This document shows, in pieces, positions 42,467 through 50,378 of a DNA stretch of 64,000 bases. The notes beneath the pieces were generated by a model. The model searched no databases. It worked only from the letters and a program-made list of their open reading frames with translations, and was not told the origin of the DNA. The position numbers were made by a program, and so were the translations under genes. Each line of letters begins with the position of its first letter. Positions within the stretch are counted from its first letter, which is position 1. This DNA comes from BD2-11 sp965221785 (GTDB taxonomy: Bacteria; Gemmatimonadota; Gemmatimonadetes; Longimicrobiales; Gaopeijiaceae), in the NCBI GenBank assembly GCA_965221785.1, contig CBDCSR010000003.1:1736001-1800000 (forward strand), in the 5' to 3' direction.

Positions 42467-44113
42467 TCACTCCACCGCCACCCCTCCCGGCGCCACCCGC
42501 TTCTCCGCGATGCCGAGGGCTCCGTCGACCAGGAGAGCGAGCGCGGCGGCCGGGATTGCCCCCGACAGGATCATGCGCGTGTCCGAGAGAGCCAGCCCGG
42601 CCACGATCGGGTCGCCCAGTCCGCCGGCGCCGATAAACGCGGCGATGGTGGCGGTGCCGACGTTGATCACGGCCGCGGTGCGGAGGCCCGCCATGATCAC
42701 CGGGGCCGCGAGCGGGAGGCGCACGTGCCTGAGCAGCTGCGCGGGGGTCATGCCCAGCGCGCGTGCGGCGTCGACGGCTGCCGGGTTGGCGTCGCGGACG
42801 CCCGTGTAGGTATTGCGCAGGATCGGGAAGAGGGAGTAGAGGAAGAGGGCGACCACGGCCGGCACGACCCCGATTCCGAGCGCCGGGATCATGAAGGCGA
42901 GCAGGGCGAGACTGGGGATGGTCTGTACCAGGCCGATGCCGCGGATCACGCCTTCCGCCCCTCCCGCGAACCGCACGAGCATCAACCCCGCAGGAATGGC
43001 GAGCAGCGCGGCGGCCCCGAGGGATATGATCACCAGCACGATGTGCCGGCGCGCATGGCCCAGGGTGCCGCTGCGATTCTGCCACATGTATGACGCGAAG
43101 CCGACGACCGGGCTCCGGGCGGACTCCGCGGCCGCGGCTGATCCTCGCTCCGACTCCCGAGCCGGGACCGGTTCCGCCCGGTCCGATTCCACGGTCTCTC
43201 CGCCATCGGAGACCACGAGCCCCAGCTCCGCCAGGGCATCACCGGCGATGGCGGCCACGGGATCGCCGTCCGATTCGGCGCGGCGGTTCCACTCCCGCAC
43301 GCGGTCTTCGTCGAGCAGGCCCGAGAGTTCGCTCAGCGCGGCGATCGCGTCCGGTCGCCGGCGCCAGAAATCCCCGTTGACGAGCCCGGCGGCCTCGTAG
43401 GGCGGGAAGAAGCCGCGGTCGTCCTCGAGTACCACGAGGTCGTAGCGCGCGATCAGCCCATCCGTGGAGTACCCGTCGATAACGTCGACCCCGGACTCGA
43501 CCAGTGCCTCGTACTTCACCGCCTGCAGGAGCGGCAGGACTTCGGCCGCCTCGAAGCCATAGGCGGCGCTCAGTCCCGGAAGGCCATCCGAGCGCCCGAT
43601 GAAGTCCGGCGTGAAGCCCGCCCGGAGCCCCCCGGCCTCGCGCGCCAGATCGCTCAGCGTCGCGAGCCCCAACTCTTCCGCCGTCTCGCGGCGCACGGCG
43701 ATGGCATAGGTGTTCTCGAACCCGAGCGGCGCGAGCCAGCGCGCGTCCCATCGCTCGCGAAAAGTTCCCGCCACTTGGCGATAGACGGCCTCGGCATCGG
43801 CCTGCATTTCCTCTCCGAGGATGGCCGCGAGCGCAGTGCCCGTGTACTCGGGATAGACATCGATGGCGCCCTCGCGCAGCGCTCCGAAGGCGATTTCGGT
43901 GGCCCCGAGGCCGAAGCGCCGATCCACGTCGACGCCGCGGGCCTCCAGGAGTTGCGCGAAGATCTCGGCCAGGATGTAGGACTCCGCGAAGGGCTTCGAG
44001 GCGATGATGACGGGTGCACGGTCTTCCTGGGTGGATTGGATCGGCGGCACGGATGCGGCTCCTCCGACCGCGGCGACTGCAACCGCCACCAGCAGCGCCC
44101 GTCCCATTCTCAT
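42467..44113 (-). CDS. ABC importer: substrate-binding domain fused to permease (osmoprotectant/ergothioneine EgtU type, reversed order)
   Basis: 548 residues. A signal-like helix (about 5-22) precedes an OpuAC-type binding domain (about 33-300: VIIASKPFAESYILAEIFAQLLEARG, GATEIAFGALREGAIDVYPEYTGTAL, GYSTDGLIARYDLVVLEDDRGFFPPYEAAGLV). After a polar linker (about 305-340), a BPD permease domain follows with EAA-loop-like ARALGMTPAQLLRHVRLPLAAPVIMAGLRTA. In known OpuC/EgtU fusions the permease is usually first, so here the order is inverted. It overlaps the ATPase stop by 4 nt (ATGA). Substrates of the family are betaine, choline, carnitine or ergothioneine; proximity to egtBD makes the last plausible. 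Confidence 0.88.
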   Translation of the reverse strand: MRMGRALLVAVAVAAVGGAASVPPIQSTQEDRAPVIIASKPFAESYILAEIFAQLLEARGVDVDRRFGLGATEIAFGALREGAIDVYPEYTGTALAAILGEEMQADAEAVYRQVAGTFRERWDARWLAPLGFENTYAIAVRRETAEELGLATLSDLAREAGGLRAGFTPDFIGRSDGLPGLSAAYGFEAAEVLPLLQAVKYEALVESGVDVIDGYSTDGLIARYDLVVLEDDRGFFPPYEAAGLVNGDFWRRRPDAIAALSELSGLLDEDRVREWNRRAESDGDPVAAIAGDALAELGLVVSDGGETVESDRAEPVPARESERGSAAAAESARSPVVGFASYMWQNRSGTLGHARRHIVLVIISLGAAALLAIPAGLMLVRFAGGAEGVIRGIGLVQTIPSLALLAFMIPALGIGVVPAVVALFLYSLFPILRNTYTGVRDANPAAVDAARALGMTPAQLLRHVRLPLAAPVIMAGLRTAAVINVGTATIAAFIGAGGLGDPIVAGLALSDTRMILSGAIPAAALALLVDGALGIAEKRVAPGGVAVE

Positions 44114-44847
44114 CCGACCCCCGCCCGCTCGAGCAGCTCTTCCACGTACCCATGTGCGGGAGCGTCCAGCAACGCCTGAGGCCGACCCACCTGCACCAGT
44201 GCGCCGCTCTTCATGACCGCGATCTCATCCGCCAGCTCGACGGCTTCGTGGAGGTCGTGGGTTACCAGAAGGGCGGTCACTCCCATCCCCGCGCGCAGGT
44301 TGTGGAAGCTCCGCCGCAGTTCGCTTCGCGTGATGGCGTCCAGGGCGCCGAAAGGCTCGTCCAGCAGGATGATCTCCGGGCTAGCGGCGAGGGCGCGCGC
44401 GATGGCCACGCGCTGGCGCTGGCCGCCGGAAAGATCCCTGGGCCACCGATTCCCGAAGCGCGCCGGGGGCAACCCCACCCGGTCCAACGCTCCGCGAGCC
44501 CGATCCTCGGCATCCGCTTCGCCTCTCAGCCAAGGCACCAGCGCGACGTTGCGCAGCACCGACCAGTGCGGCAACAGCCCGCCCTCCTGCTGCACGTACC
44601 CGATGCCACGCCGCAAGACCACGGGGTCGAACGACTCAACGGGACGGCCGCCGACTTCCACGGAGCCGGCGTCGGGCCTGACCATGGCGTTGAAACAGCG
44701 GAGCAGCGTCGTCTTCCCGGAGCCGCTTTCGCCCACCAGCGCCACGCACGAGCCCCGCGCCACCTCCAGCGAAACCCGGTCGAGCGCGATCGTGGCGCCA
44801 TAGCGCTTGACGACTTCGCAGACGCGCAATGCCGGTTCCGATGGCAT
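44110..44847 (-). CDS. ABC importer ATP-binding protein (OpuCA/EgtV type)
   Basis: 245 residues from ATG 44847 (a GTG two codons earlier is possible). Walker A GESGSGKTTLL, signature LSGGQRQRVAIARA, Walker B IILLDEPFGALD and H-loop LLVTHDLHEAVELADEIAVM are all intact and of the quaternary-amine importer (OpuA/ProV/OpuC) type; a C-terminal CBS pair, present in longer OpuCA proteins, is absent, as in EgtV-like short forms. It is translationally coupled to the binding-protein/permease gene and divergent from egtB. Confidence 0.92.
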   Translation of the reverse strand: MPSEPALRVCEVVKRYGATIALDRVSLEVARGSCVALVGESGSGKTTLLRCFNAMVRPDAGSVEVGGRPVESFDPVVLRRGIGYVQQEGGLLPHWSVLRNVALVPWLRGEADAEDRARGALDRVGLPPARFGNRWPRDLSGGQRQRVAIARALAASPEIILLDEPFGALDAITRSELRRSFHNLRAGMGVTALLVTHDLHEAVELADEIAVMKSGALVQVGRPQALLDAPAHGYVEELLERAGVG

Positions 44848-45085
44848 GGTCACGCGCCGTTTCCCGCAGGTTCCGGGTCGCATCCGGCATCAACTTGCGT
44901 TCGCGCTCGGCAACCGCACCTTATGGTGCGTCGCCGTCCCGGATTACCTGGGGGATGTCTCAACCGCGGATCGAAGGGGTTGAATTCATCAAGAGGGCCG
45001 TATCCATCAAACGGGTTGCATCCCATAACGCGCATCCTCCCTGGCATGGGCGCTCCATGGTAGCCGGGAAACGAGGTCCGGGACA
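44848..45085. other. Divergent region between the ABC importer and egtB
   Basis: 238 bases that must hold the promoters for both the importer pair and egtB-egtD-amidase. No gene is supported. I see no unambiguous hexamers; a shared regulatory site would explain the divergent layout but is not visible to me. Confidence 0.45.
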
Positions 45086-46417
45086 ATGACGGTGCCCGCC
45101 CTCGAAGCTCGGATGCTGCGCGACCGGCTGCGCGAAGCCCGCGATCGCACGCTCGAACTGGTCGCGCCGCTGACCGACGCGGATGTGACGCGCCAGCACA
45201 ATCCGCTCATGTCGCCCATTGTCTGGGACCTGGGCCACATCGCGCATTTCGAGGAGGTGTGGCTGCTTGAGAACGTCGACGGCGCCGGCCCCGGGACCGA
45301 GGGACTGCGCGGCATCTATGACGCGTTCCGTCATCCCCGCGTCACCCGCGACAGGCTGCCACTCCCGGACCGGGCAACCTGCCTCGGCTACCTGGCCGAC
45401 GTGCGCCGCGCCGTGCTCCGCAAGATGGAAGGGATCGACCCGCGCGCGGACACCCCGCTCCTCCGCGGTGGCTACGTCTTCAACATGGTTTTGCAGCACG
45501 AATACCAGCACAACGAAACCATCATGCAGACGCTGCAGCTGATGGACGGGGAGCCGTACCCGCAACCGGGAAGGAAACCGTGTTGGGCGGCTGAAGGTGA
45601 TGGGGTGGAGAATCAGCCGCAGACTGACGCCATGGTCCACTTCCCTGGCGGAGACGTCTTTGTCGGCACCGACGACCGGTCGCAGGCCTACGACAACGAG
45701 CGCCCGCGCACCCGCCTGCGGGTGGAGCCCTTCCGCATCGACCGCCATCCCGTAGGCAACGCCGCCTTCATGGACTTCATTGAGGCGGACGGCTACCGGA
45801 CCGACGCGCACTGGAGCGGGGCCGGGCTGGCCTGGCGCGCCGCCGAACGTGTCCAGGCTCCCCTCTTCTGGTTCCGGCGGGACGGCGCGTGGTGGACCCG
45901 AACCCTGGGGCGCGAGGCCCCGGTCGACCCCGCGCTTCCGGTGTGCCACGTCTCCTGGTACGAGGCCGACGCCTTCGCGCGCTGGGCCGGCAAGCGGCTC
46001 CCCACCGAAGCCGAGTGGGAGGTGGCGGCCGGCTGGGATCCGGCCCGGAAGCGCGCGTTCCTCTACCCCTGGGGCGATGAGCCCGCCACGCCATCTCGCG
46101 CCAACCTGGACGCCGTCCACCCGGGACCGGCTCCTCCGGGGAGTCATCCCGGCAACCTCTCGCCGCTCGGCTGCTACGGAATGATCGGCGACGTCTGGGA
46201 ATGGACATCGTCCCATTTCCGCCCCTATCCGAGATTCGAGGCCTTCCCGTATCCGGAATATTCGCAAGTCTTCTTCGGGGACGAGTACCGGGTGCTGCGC
46301 GGCGGATCCTGGGCGACGCGCCCGGGCGCCATCCGCAACACCTTTCGCAACTGGGATTATCCGCAGCGCAGACAGATCTTCTCGGGGTTCAGGTGCGCGA
46401 GCGACGCGAGGAGCTGA
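45086..46417 (+). CDS. egtB: EgtB: hercynylcysteine sulfoxide synthase (sulfoxide synthase of ergothioneine pathway)
   Basis: 443 residues. The N-terminal DinB-like half provides iron ligands: His51 (LGHIAHFEE) and His138/His142 (QHEYQHNE), matching the 3-His facial centre of characterised EgtB. The C-terminal FGE-sulfatase-like half has VSWYEADAFARWAGKRLPTEAEWE, GNLSPLGCYGMIGDVWEWT and VLRGGSWAT. It joins hercynine (trimethylhistidine) to gamma-glutamylcysteine or cysteine, with O2, to form a sulfoxide. The choice of thiol cannot be read from sequence here. It overlaps egtD by 25 nt. GAGGT lies upstream of the ATG. Confidence 0.95.
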   Translation: MTVPALEARMLRDRLREARDRTLELVAPLTDADVTRQHNPLMSPIVWDLGHIAHFEEVWLLENVDGAGPGTEGLRGIYDAFRHPRVTRDRLPLPDRATCLGYLADVRRAVLRKMEGIDPRADTPLLRGGYVFNMVLQHEYQHNETIMQTLQLMDGEPYPQPGRKPCWAAEGDGVENQPQTDAMVHFPGGDVFVGTDDRSQAYDNERPRTRLRVEPFRIDRHPVGNAAFMDFIEADGYRTDAHWSGAGLAWRAAERVQAPLFWFRRDGAWWTRTLGREAPVDPALPVCHVSWYEADAFARWAGKRLPTEAEWEVAAGWDPARKRAFLYPWGDEPATPSRANLDAVHPGPAPPGSHPGNLSPLGCYGMIGDVWEWTSSHFRPYPRFEAFPYPEYSQVFFGDEYRVLRGGSWATRPGAIRNTFRNWDYPQRRQIFSGFRCASDARS

Positions 46418-47358
46418 GCGAACTGGCGCGCGGTCTGGCGCGCACGCCGAAGACGGTCTCGTCGCGCTACTTTTACGACGAGCGCGGATCGGAGCTCTTC
46501 GAGGCCATCACCCGGCTCCCCGAGTACTATCTCACCCGCGCCGAGCGGGGTTTGCTGACGCGCATCGCGCCCGCGCTCGTCGAGGAGGTGCAACCACGCG
46601 CGCTGGTCGAGCTCGGAGCAGGGAGCGCGCGCAAGACGCGGATCCTGCTGGACGCGATGACCGAGGGGGGGAGAGCCGCGGTCTACGTTCCGGTCGATGT
46701 CAGCGAGGACTACCTGCTCGAGACGGCGGGTCGGCTGCGCGAGGAGTATCCTGCGCTGGAGGTGCGGCCCGAAGTGGCGGACATGGAGCGCGGTCTCCAG
46801 CTTGCCGTCCGGGCGCCGACGCCGTGTATCTACGCGCTTCTGGGGAGCACCATCGGCAACTTCACCCATGAGGAGGCGGTGCGCATGATCGGCGGGCTCA
46901 CCACCGGCATGCGCGCCGCGGACGTGTTCCTGCTGGGCGCGGATCTGCGGCCCGGTCCGGGCAAGTCGCTCGAGGCTCTCGAGGCCGCCTATAACGATGC
47001 CGTGGGGGTGACCGCGGAATTCAACCGCAATCTGCTGCGGGTGCTGAACGCCCGTTTCGGCACCGATTTCGATCCCTCGCGCTTTCGCCACCTCGCCGCG
47101 TATGATACAGGCAAGATGCGCATCGAAATGCACTTGGAGGCTCTCTCGGCGCATGCGGTGGCCTTGCCCGGAGGTCCCGTGATATCCTTTCAGGAAGGCG
47201 AGAAGCTACGCACGGAAATCAGCTGCAAGTACGACCGGGCTGCGGTGTGCGCGCTGCTTGGGCAGGCGGGATTGAAGATGGTGCGCTGGTGGACCGACGA
47301 GAGGGAACGATTCGCGCTGGCGCTGGGCGGCATGACCTCGGAAGGAGGCTCTCGGTGA
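46393..47358 (+). CDS. egtD: EgtD: L-histidine N-alpha-methyltransferase
   Basis: 321 residues from GTG 46393, inside the egtB 3' end; this gives the standard EgtD length. YFYDERGSELFEAITRLPEYYLTRAE is the classic EgtD N-terminus, and VELGAGSARKTRILLDAM is the SAM-binding loop; LGSTIGNF and LLGADLRPGPGKS follow. It methylates histidine three times to hercynine using SAM, the first step of ergothioneine biosynthesis. The frame is open upstream through egtB, but that part has no similarity. The stop overlaps the amidase GTG by 4 nt. Confidence 0.96.
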   Translation: MRERREELSELARGLARTPKTVSSRYFYDERGSELFEAITRLPEYYLTRAERGLLTRIAPALVEEVQPRALVELGAGSARKTRILLDAMTEGGRAAVYVPVDVSEDYLLETAGRLREEYPALEVRPEVADMERGLQLAVRAPTPCIYALLGSTIGNFTHEEAVRMIGGLTTGMRAADVFLLGADLRPGPGKSLEALEAAYNDAVGVTAEFNRNLLRVLNARFGTDFDPSRFRHLAAYDTGKMRIEMHLEALSAHAVALPGGPVISFQEGEKLRTEISCKYDRAAVCALLGQAGLKMVRWWTDERERFALALGGMTSEGGSR

Positions 47359-48311
47359 AGAAGATCGGGTTGGTGGGTGTGGGGGTGTTGTCGCTGTTCG
47401 TGGTGACGAGAATCTTCTTCGGGGGTGAGGCGTCGGCCGCGGGAGGGACCTCGGTGGACGAGACCGAGCCGACCCGCGAGGTAGCCGCGCCAACCCCGGC
47501 GGCCGAGGTGGTGGGCCCGACGGCCGCGGCTCCGCAACCGTCGGCGGAGAACGGCGCATCGCTCGCCACCCCGCCGCGTCTCTCGCCCCCAACCACGCCG
47601 ACCGTGCAGGAAGCCCAGGAGGCGCCGCCCCAGGAGGCACCTCGTCGGCGCCGCTGGCGGAACTACAACCGCTACCCCGGACCCATTCCCACCCCCGAGG
47701 AATGGCGCGCTCCCGACGGCCCGGTGCGCATCGCCCTGCAGGTGGGTCACTGGCGAACCGAGGAGGCCCCTCGCGAACTGTCGGGACTGCGGCGCAACGG
47801 GGCCAGCTGGAACGGGCTCGCCGAGTGGGAGGTGAACCTCGGGATCGCGCGCCACGCCGCCGCCATGCTGGAAGAGCTGGGATACCTGGTCGACATCCTG
47901 CCCGCCGTGGTGCCTCCCGACTACCGCGCACACCTCTTCATCGCCATCCATGCCGACGCCAGCAACGACCCCGGCGCGAGGGGCTACCGGGTGGCCTCGC
48001 CGGGCCGCGACGCCACCGGCCGCGCCCCTGACTTCGTCGACCTGCTCAACTGGAAATACGGCGAGGTGACCGGCATCAGGCGCCTCCCGACCGTGACCCG
48101 GCGCATGCGCAACTACTACGCCTTCAACTTCCGCCGCTACGAACACGCCCTGCATCCCATGACCATTGCGGTGATCATAGAGACCGGCTTCCTGACCAAC
48201 GCCGACGACCGCAAAATCATCGTGTCACAGCCGGAGCGGGTAGCGCGCGGGATCGTCGAAGCCATCACCGAGTTCCCCATCACACCGCCGCCCGGGCGCG
48301 CCGCGCCGTAG
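47355..48311 (+). CDS. N-acetylmuramoyl-L-alanine amidase (Amidase_3) with N-terminal anchor
   Basis: 318 residues from GTG 47355, with AGGAGG 6 nt upstream; it overlaps the EgtD TGA. An N-terminal hydrophobic anchor (about 4-22) and a Pro/Ala/Thr-rich linker (about 28-100) lead to the catalytic domain. The zinc and catalytic residues match Amidase_3: His132 (LQVGHW), Glu159 (EWEVN), His199 (AIHADAS) and Glu277 (VIIETGF). It cleaves peptide stems from peptidoglycan during division or remodelling. Its place in the egt operon looks like convenience of expression rather than function. Confidence 0.93.
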   Translation: MKKIGLVGVGVLSLFVVTRIFFGGEASAAGGTSVDETEPTREVAAPTPAAEVVGPTAAAPQPSAENGASLATPPRLSPPTTPTVQEAQEAPPQEAPRRRRWRNYNRYPGPIPTPEEWRAPDGPVRIALQVGHWRTEEAPRELSGLRRNGASWNGLAEWEVNLGIARHAAAMLEELGYLVDILPAVVPPDYRAHLFIAIHADASNDPGARGYRVASPGRDATGRAPDFVDLLNWKYGEVTGIRRLPTVTRRMRNYYAFNFRRYEHALHPMTIAVIIETGFLTNADDRKIIVSQPERVARGIVEAITEFPITPPPGRAAP

Positions 48312-48345
48312 TCCGCCACCCCTCCAATCCAGCCCCGAGACATCC

Positions 48346-49047
48346 ATGGAGTTCAAAAATTCCGTCGCGCTCGTCACCGGCGGATCCGAGGGGATCGGCC
48401 GCGCCATCGCCGAGGCGCTGATCGCAGAGGGCGCGAGAGTCACCATAACGGGCCGCCGGAAGGATTTCCTTTCCGTGATCGCCGACGAGATCGGAGCGGA
48501 CTGGATCGCGGGCGACGTGGGCGTCGAGGAGGACGCGGTGCGCACCGTGCAGGAGGTGATCGCCAGGAACGGCCACCTCGACATCCTCGTCAACAACGCG
48601 GGCTTCGGGCTCTTCAAGCCGCTGGTGGACATGACGCTCGACGAGCTCGAGAAGGTCTACCGCACGAACGTGTTCGGGGCTTTCCTGATGGCGCGCGAGG
48701 CCGCCCGTCACTTCATCGACCGGGGCAGCGGCGAGCTGATCAACATCGCGTCCACTTCGGGGCTCCGGGGAAGCGGCGGACGCACCGCCTACGCCTCCTC
48801 CAAGTTCGCCCTGCGCGGCATGACCGAATGCTGGCGCGACGAGCTCCGCCGCCACGACGTCCGGGTCACGCTCGTGAATCCGAGCGAGGTCATGACCAAC
48901 TTCGCGGCCAAGGCGGGCGTCGAGCGCGAGCGCTCCGACAAGAAGCTCACCCCCAGGGAGATCGCCAGCGCGGTGGTAGGCGCGCTCAAGGTGGATGCGC
49001 GCGGCTTCGTGCCCGAGTTGTCGGTGTTCGCGACGAATCCGTTCTAG
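48346..49047 (+). CDS. Short-chain dehydrogenase/reductase (FabG-like)
   Basis: 233 residues, 34 nt after the amidase. Rossmann TGGSEGIG (about 11-18) binds NAD(P)H; an NNAG motif (about 83-86), Ser136, and Tyr149-x3-Lys153 (YASSK) give the catalytic triad, so it is an active SDR. FabG-like 3-oxoacyl reductase is the default label, but substrates of stand-alone members vary. ATG 48346 fits the family start. Confidence 0.93.
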   Translation: MEFKNSVALVTGGSEGIGRAIAEALIAEGARVTITGRRKDFLSVIADEIGADWIAGDVGVEEDAVRTVQEVIARNGHLDILVNNAGFGLFKPLVDMTLDELEKVYRTNVFGAFLMAREAARHFIDRGSGELINIASTSGLRGSGGRTAYASSKFALRGMTECWRDELRRHDVRVTLVNPSEVMTNFAAKAGVERERSDKKLTPREIASAVVGALKVDARGFVPELSVFATNPF

Positions 49048-49139
49048 GTATCCGGCGCGGCGCGCAGACCGCTTCCCATACATTCCGGCAGCGCTGATTC
49101 CGGTTTGCGAGGCAATATGGAAGTTCCAGGTCTGTTCTG

Positions 49140-50357
49140 ATGGAAATCTGCCCCAGCTGCGGGGCGTATCGCTCCGGGCGCTTCTGCAGCCAATGCGGCC
49201 AGAACGACCGTGACTACATGCGCGGCCTCTGGTCGGTCGTGTACGAGTTCGTCCGTGAGATGTTCGAGCTGGACTCGAGGCTCTTCCGCACCCTGAGGTC
49301 CCTGCTTTTCCGGCCGGGACACCTGTCGAGCGAGTTCTCCCGCAACCGCCGCGCCGCCTACATGTCGCCGGTCAGGCTCTACCTCTTCACCAGCTTCCTG
49401 TTCTTCCTGGTGCTGTCGATTTCAGCGGGGGGATGGCTGCGGAATCTGGACATGTCGGACGCGGATGTGCAGATCGGTGCCGGCGACGATCCCGCAGCGG
49501 CGGACAGCGCCCGTGCGGTGGCCGACAGCGTGCTGGCGGCGGTGGACAGCGCGCTGGTCGATAGCGGGCTTCCGGCCGGACTCGGACTTGGCGCGCTTGT
49601 GGGTGGCGTGCTGGCGGATAGTACGCTGGCGGCGGACAGTACCCTTGCCGATGGCGCACCGGCGGACAGTACTCCAGCGAATGGCGCACCGGCAGGCCCG
49701 GCGGGCGCGCCGCGGACCGCGGCGGAAGCGCAGATGGGCATGGGGGATGAACAGGAGGACCAGCCGGTCGATTCCGTCCAACTCGAAGTCCTCAAGGGCC
49801 GGCTGCTACCCGAACACGCCCGCAAGGTGGATGACATCCTGGGCCGACCGGGCGAGCCGCTCGCGAAGCGGGTAGTCCAGGGCCTGGCCGGCTCGGTGGA
49901 TCCGGACGAGCGAGCCAGCGGCGTGCCCGCATGGCTCATCCGCTACGGACGCAGCCTCCTGATCGACCTCTTCCACGACCCACGGGCCTTCCTGCAGCGG
50001 GCCATCGGCAACCTGCCCATCGCGATGTTCTTCCTGCTCCCGGTCTTCGCCATGATCCTCGGGGTCTGCTACCTCCGGAGGAAGAGGTTCTTCGTCGAGC
50101 ACCTGGTGTTCGGCATGCACATCCACACCTTCGTGTTCCTGATGCTGGCGGCGGCGCTGCTGGTGCCCGGGGAAACCACCGGCAACTGGGTGAAGCTATT
50201 CCTGATCCTTGTTCCCCCGATCTACATCCTCATCGCCATGCGCAGGTTCTACGGCGAGGGATGGGGCCGGACGCTGGTCAAGGGGTTCGTGGTGTGGAAC
50301 CTGTACTCGTTCGCTCTCTTCCCCGGTCTCCTGCTCGCGTTTCTCATCAGAACCTGA
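49140..50357 (+). CDS. DUF3667 membrane protein with zinc ribbon
   Basis: 405 residues. A zinc ribbon (Cys4, Cys7, Cys16, Cys19) opens the protein: CPSCG ... FCSQCG. The DUF3667 core follows with FELDSRLFRTLRSLLFRPGHLSSEFSRNRRAAYMSPVRLYLFTSF and four or so membrane helices near residues 80-100, 290-315, 330-350 and 385-402. Between helices 1 and 2 is a low-complexity, Ala/Asp/Ser-rich insert (about 110-200). It is probably an inner-membrane protein of unknown function. It converges with the serine hydrolase (21 nt between stops). Confidence 0.85.
   Translation: MEICPSCGAYRSGRFCSQCGQNDRDYMRGLWSVVYEFVREMFELDSRLFRTLRSLLFRPGHLSSEFSRNRRAAYMSPVRLYLFTSFLFFLVLSISAGGWLRNLDMSDADVQIGAGDDPAAADSARAVADSVLAAVDSALVDSGLPAGLGLGALVGGVLADSTLAADSTLADGAPADSTPANGAPAGPAGAPRTAAEAQMGMGDEQEDQPVDSVQLEVLKGRLLPEHARKVDDILGRPGEPLAKRVVQGLAGSVDPDERASGVPAWLIRYGRSLLIDLFHDPRAFLQRAIGNLPIAMFFLLPVFAMILGVCYLRRKRFFVEHLVFGMHIHTFVFLMLAAALLVPGETTGNWVKLFLILVPPIYILIAMRRFYGEGWGRTLVKGFVVWNLYSFALFPGLLLAFLIRT
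49500..49700 (+). repeat. Low-complexity repeat inside the DUF3667 gene
   Basis: Irregular DNA repeats such as GGCGGACAGTAC and GATGGCGCACCGGC produce repeated ADST/ADG/APA residues in the protein loop. The segment is in frame and probably expands or contracts. Confidence 0.5.
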
Positions 50358-50378
50358 GCCGGCGCTGGCCGCTCCCGC

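Noticed and set aside
46201..46392. Upstream extension of the egtD frame
   Set aside because: It overlaps egtB in another frame; the EgtD family N-terminus begins at the GTG at 46393.
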